From Thermococcus sp. (GTDB taxonomy: Archaea > Methanobacteriota_B > Thermococci > Thermococcales > Thermococcaceae): a stretch of DNA of 7,578 nt. The stretch spans positions 1 through 7,578 of the forward strand of contig JAMONK010000193.1 in assembly GCA_027065835.1 (NCBI GenBank). Direction: 5' to 3'. Positions within the stretch are counted from its first letter, which is position 1; every line of letters begins with the position of its first letter. The notes under the pieces are model-generated. The model ran no database searches. It was not told the DNA's origin and saw nothing but the letters and a program-made list of their open reading frames with translations. Position numbers and translations under genes: made by a program. This document shows, piece after piece, positions 4,820 to 7,578 of the stretch.

Positions 4820-6111
4820 CCGGAAAGCTTGAATACTGGGTCAAGGTCCCCGTGGGACCCATTCACCCGGCGTTGGAGGAGCCCGAGAAGTTCATCATCA
4901 CTATCGACGGGGAGAGGATAATCAACGTTGATGTAAAGCTCGGATACAACCTCAGGGGGATAGAATGGATAGCGATGAGGCGGAACTACATTCAGATACT
5001 TTATCTGGCGGAGAGGATGTGCGGCATCTGCTCATTCTCCCACAACCACACCTACTCCAGGGCAGTTGAGGAGATGGCCGGGATAGAGGTGCCGGAGAGG
5101 GCCGAGTACATCCGCGTGATAGTCGGTGAGCTTGAGAGGATTCACTCCCACCTGCTGAACCTGGGGGTTGTTGGGCACGCAATAGGCTACGACACCGTTT
5201 TGCACCTCAGCTGGCTGGCGAGGGAGCGTGTCATGGACATCCTTGAGGCCATGGGCGGGAACAGGGTGAACTACGCGGTAAACATGATAGGCGGGGTCAG
5301 AAGGGATATCGAGGAGAAGCACGTTCGGGCGATAACCGACATGATAGAGTACTACCGTGAGGAGGTCATGCCGAAGATAGAGGAGGTCTTCCTGTACGAT
5401 CCCACGGTGGAAGCACGCCTCAGGGATTCCGGAGTCATCCCGAAGAGGATAGCGGTGGAGTACAGTGCCCAGGGACCGACCGCAAGGGGAAGCGGCGTCA
5501 AAAAGGACGTACGCTACAATGAAAGGCTTGGGGTTTATCCGGATCTGGGCGTGAAGCCGATAACCCCTAAGGAATTCACGGGGATAGTCAAGGGAGACGT
5601 CTTCGACAGGATGGTGGTTCGCGTTGGCGAGGTCTGGCAGAGTATGGAGCTTATCGAGAGGGCCATCGACCAGATGCCCGAGGGTAAGATAAAGGCCGTC
5701 CCCAAGGACAACGCCCTGCTCTTCCAGCTCAAGAAGGCGGAGGGAGAGGGAATCGGAAGGTACGAGGCCCCAAGGGGGGAGCTGATACACTACGTGATGG
5801 CGGAGAAAGGACGGGACGGGCCGGCGAGATGGAAGATGAGGGAACCAACATTCCCGAACCTCTTCGCAATAGCCAGGGCACTGGTCGGCGAGCAGGTGGC
5901 GGACGTTCCGGTTGCCATAGCCTCCATAGACCCCTGCCTGAGCTGTACCGACAGGGTTGCCGTGGTGGATGCAAACACTGGAAAGAAGACCGTTCTTACC
6001 GAAAAGGACCTCCTCAAGCTCTCAATTGAAAAAACAAAAGACCTCAACCCGAAAATCAGGGGAAAACCAGAGGTCGTTGGAATCGGTTGTCCGCGGGGTG
6101 ATGTTCTATGA
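4816..6111 (+). CDS. mbhL: MbhL, [NiFe] hydrogenase catalytic large subunit
   Basis: This 431-residue catalytic subunit reduces protons to H2 at a Ni-Fe(CN)2CO centre in the cytoplasm. All four Ni ligands are present: Cys69 and Cys72 (RMCGICSFSHNH) and Cys374 and Cys377 (DPCLSCTDR). Intact pairs separate it from the sulfane reductase subunit MbxL/MbsL and from NuoD, which lack the full set. By analogy with HycE, the maturation protease should cut after Arg380 and remove a 51-residue tail. The protease and hyp maturation genes are not in this window. The N-terminus (LEYWVKVPVGPIHPALEEPE) agrees with the P. furiosus protein as I recall it, which supports ATG 4816. No other start lies between it and an in-frame stop at 4762-4764. 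The GGGGGGTG site is 4801-4808. The stop overlaps mbhM. Confidence 0.96.
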   Translation: MTGKLEYWVKVPVGPIHPALEEPEKFIITIDGERIINVDVKLGYNLRGIEWIAMRRNYIQILYLAERMCGICSFSHNHTYSRAVEEMAGIEVPERAEYIRVIVGELERIHSHLLNLGVVGHAIGYDTVLHLSWLARERVMDILEAMGGNRVNYAVNMIGGVRRDIEEKHVRAITDMIEYYREEVMPKIEEVFLYDPTVEARLRDSGVIPKRIAVEYSAQGPTARGSGVKKDVRYNERLGVYPDLGVKPITPKEFTGIVKGDVFDRMVVRVGEVWQSMELIERAIDQMPEGKIKAVPKDNALLFQLKKAEGEGIGRYEAPRGELIHYVMAEKGRDGPARWKMREPTFPNLFAIARALVGEQVADVPVAIASIDPCLSCTDRVAVVDANTGKKTVLTEKDLLKLSIEKTKDLNPKIRGKPEVVGIGCPRGDVL

Positions 6112-7097
6112 ACCTGTTGTACACCACACTCGGCTTCATCGGGATTTACCTGTACGTCTCATTCGCTTCACTGCTTTGGGAGGGAATAGACAGAAAGCTA
6201 GTGGCCCGAATGCAGAGGAGGATGGGCCCACCGTTGCTCCAGCCGTTCTACGACTTCCTGAAGATGGTGAGCAAGGAATCAATAATACCCAGGGACTCGA
6301 ACAAACTCTTTGAGCTTGCCCCGGTTTTTGCCCTGGCGGCTGCGATAGCGCTCCTAGCTTACACGCCGCTGGGGTTCGGACCGCTCTTCGGAACCAGAGG
6401 GGACATAATACTCTTCATATACCTCCTGACCCTCATAGGTTTCATCAGGGTCCTCGGGGCCGCGAGCTCCGGCTCTCCGTACGCCCAGATCGGAGCCCAG
6501 AGGGAGATGATAATCCTCGTTTCCAGAGAGGCACCCATGATGCTGGGAATATTCACGATCATGTGGCGCATACGGGACCTCGGGGTCAGCAAACCCTTCA
6601 GCCTCAGGGCCCTATACGAACACAACATATGGGAGATAGGGACGCCCATGAGCATCATAGGGGCCCTCATACTCCTGTTCGTCTTCATGGCATGGCTCGC
6701 CAGTGAGATAGAGGTGGGGTTCTTTGACATTCCAGAAGCCGAGACCGAGCTCGCAGAGGGAACGATGGCAGAGTACAGCGGAAGACACCTAGCCCTCTTT
6801 GAGCTGGCCAATGCCATAAAGGCCTTCGTGAGCGCCAGCCTCGTCGTGGCGGTGTTCTTCCCGTGGGGGGTGTCAGGCTATCTCGGCCTCACCGGACTTC
6901 CCGCGGTAATCGCTGACCTGCTCTTCCACACGCTCAAAGTCTTCGCGGTGCTCTTCGTGAGCATGAGCATCTTCAGGGCGGTGAGCGGAAGGCTCAGGAT
7001 AACCCAGGCGGTCAACATGTTCTGGACAAGGCTCCTACCGGCCAGCATAGTCGGGGCACTGCTGCTGGTGATAGACACCCTGGGGGTGATAGCATGA
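6108..7097 (+). CDS. mbhM: MbhM, NuoH-like membrane anchor subunit
   Basis: This 329-residue integral membrane protein of the NuoH/complex I subunit 1 family has about eight transmembrane helices. Signatures are DRKLVARMQRRMGPPLLQPF (residues 28-47), QREMIILVSREAPMML (121-136) and the acidic loop GFFDIPEAETELAEGTMAEY (204-223). That loop in complex I lies at the quinone site and proton path; Mbh uses no quinone. MbhM anchors the MbhJ-L-N hydrogenase module to the membrane and couples it to the ion-pumping arm (family knowledge). ATG 6108 overlaps the mbhL stop (ATGA), with GGGGTGAT (6095-6102) upstream. The stop overlaps mbhN in the same way. The length is typical and no damage is seen. Confidence 0.95.
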   Translation: MNLLYTTLGFIGIYLYVSFASLLWEGIDRKLVARMQRRMGPPLLQPFYDFLKMVSKESIIPRDSNKLFELAPVFALAAAIALLAYTPLGFGPLFGTRGDIILFIYLLTLIGFIRVLGAASSGSPYAQIGAQREMIILVSREAPMMLGIFTIMWRIRDLGVSKPFSLRALYEHNIWEIGTPMSIIGALILLFVFMAWLASEIEVGFFDIPEAETELAEGTMAEYSGRHLALFELANAIKAFVSASLVVAVFFPWGVSGYLGLTGLPAVIADLLFHTLKVFAVLFVSMSIFRAVSGRLRITQAVNMFWTRLLPASIVGALLLVIDTLGVIA

Positions 7098-7525
7098 AGG
7101 TTCCACCGACCCTCTCAACGGTGCTCGGCAACCTCTTCAAGAAGCCGGCGACGAACCCGTTCCCGAAGAGCGAACCCGTGCCGGTTCCGGAGGGATTCAG
7201 GGGCAAACTGGTCTACGACGTCAACAAGTGCGTCGGCTGCAGGCTCTGCGTCATGGTCTGCCCGGCAGGGGTCATAGAGTACGTTCCGGAGGTCAGGAAG
7301 GTCACCTTCTGGCTCGGAAGGTGCGTCTTCTGCCAGCAGTGCGTCGATGTCTGCCCGGTAAAGGCCCTGGAGATGAGCGACGAGTTCCTGCTGGCGACGA
7401 CGGACAAGTACGACGACAACCTCCGCTGGTTCAAGGAGGACGAAATAGAGGAGCTCAAGAAGAAGCTGGAGGAGCAGAAGAAGGCCAAAGAAGCCGCAAA
7501 GAAAAGCACTGAGAAGGAAAAATGA
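7094..7525 (+). CDS. mbhN: MbhN, 2x[4Fe-4S] ferredoxin-like subunit (NuoI-like)
   Basis: This 143-residue electron-transfer subunit is the likely docking point for reduced ferredoxin. Two classical cluster motifs are visible: Cys46, 49, 52 and 56 (CVGCRLCVMVCP) and Cys77, 80, 83 and 87 (CVFCQQCVDVCP). The final Cys of each motif serves the other cluster. After the fold comes a highly charged tail (about residues 114-143) rich in Lys and Glu, which probably forms a helix or coiled coil and contains LKKKLEEQKKAKEAAKK. ATG 7094 overlaps the mbhM stop, with GGGGGTGAT (7082-7090) just upstream. It is the last gene of the operon in the usual Mbh order. A 7-bp inverted repeat begins within its final codons. 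Confidence 0.95.
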   Translation: MKVPPTLSTVLGNLFKKPATNPFPKSEPVPVPEGFRGKLVYDVNKCVGCRLCVMVCPAGVIEYVPEVRKVTFWLGRCVFCQQCVDVCPVKALEMSDEFLLATTDKYDDNLRWFKEDEIEELKKKLEEQKKAKEAAKKSTEKEK

Positions 7526-7556
7526 CGGAATTTCATTTTACGTTCTCTTCTCCCTT
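7519..7556 (+). terminator. Candidate transcription terminator after mbhN
   Basis: AAAATGA (7519-7525, containing the mbhN stop) and TCATTTT (7533-7539) form a perfect 7-bp inverted repeat with a 7-base loop. A pyrimidine-rich stretch with short T runs follows (to about 7556). Archaeal termination depends mainly on T-rich tracts, so the TTTCATTTT and following TTCTCTTCTCCCTTT are the stronger evidence and the weak AT-rich hairpin may be incidental. No gene is visible in the remaining bases to 7578. Confidence 0.4.
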
Positions 7557-7578
7557 TGTACCCTGAGTCTTCTGTGCC

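Noticed and set aside
5032..5790. Long open frame of 252 codons on the minus strand inside mbhL
   Set aside because: It lies wholly opposite a well-conserved catalytic gene, has low-complexity shadow-like composition with no recognisable domain, and is expected from GC-rich third-position bias.
3604..7525. Assignment to the sulfane reductase Mbs/Mbx or to a CO- or formate-linked hydrogenase cluster
   Set aside because: MbhL keeps all four Ni-binding cysteines, unlike MbxL/MbsL. No CO dehydrogenase or formate dehydrogenase gene is present, and gene order matches mbhC-N. Flanking sequence beyond the window could still modify this.

Overview
The window holds a single plus-strand operon encoding most of an archaeal membrane-bound, ferredoxin-dependent [NiFe] hydrogenase of the Mbh type (group 4d, Thermococcales). 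Subunit content and order match Pyrococcus/Thermococcus mbhC to mbhN. The large subunit resembles P. furiosus MbhL as I remember it, including two intact Ni-binding CxxC pairs. The GC-rich coding sequence, AGG/ATA-rich codon use and strong GGAGG/GGGGGTG ribosome binding sites suggest a Thermococcus species rather than an AT-rich Pyrococcus. mbhA, mbhB and the operon promoter lie upstream of base 1.

Layout: 2-355 is the 3' part of mbhC (MrpG-like). Next come mbhD and mbhE (352-911, split equivalents of the MrpA C-terminus), mbhF (908-1351, MrpB-like), mbhG (1348-1707, MrpC-like), mbhH (1704-3242, MrpD-like antiporter) and mbhI (about 3244-3591, linker). The hydrogenase module follows: mbhJ (small subunit), mbhK (NuoC-like), mbhL (Ni-Fe large subunit), mbhM (NuoH-like anchor) and mbhN (2x[4Fe-4S] ferredoxin-like). 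The last 53 bases hold a candidate terminator and no gene.

Function: reduced ferredoxin gives electrons to the MbhN clusters. They pass to the MbhJ cluster and the MbhL Ni-Fe site, where protons are reduced to H2. The energy released drives the Mrp-like half (mbhA-H) to exchange H+ and Na+, and the resulting gradient feeds ATP synthesis. This mechanism is established for P. furiosus Mbh and is transferred here by homology.

Most junctions in the operon are 4-base ATGA or GTGA stop/start overlaps. The main anomaly is between mbhK and mbhL, where 176 bp appear to have been inserted. The insert is flanked by an exact 18-bp direct repeat that contains a Shine-Dalgarno sequence, the last MbhK codons and the ATGA overlap. 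As a result the insert forms a complete 59-codon ORF (4640-4819) with ATGA overlaps at both ends, and it contains strong inverted repeats. It is the only part of the window I cannot explain from the known Mbh system.
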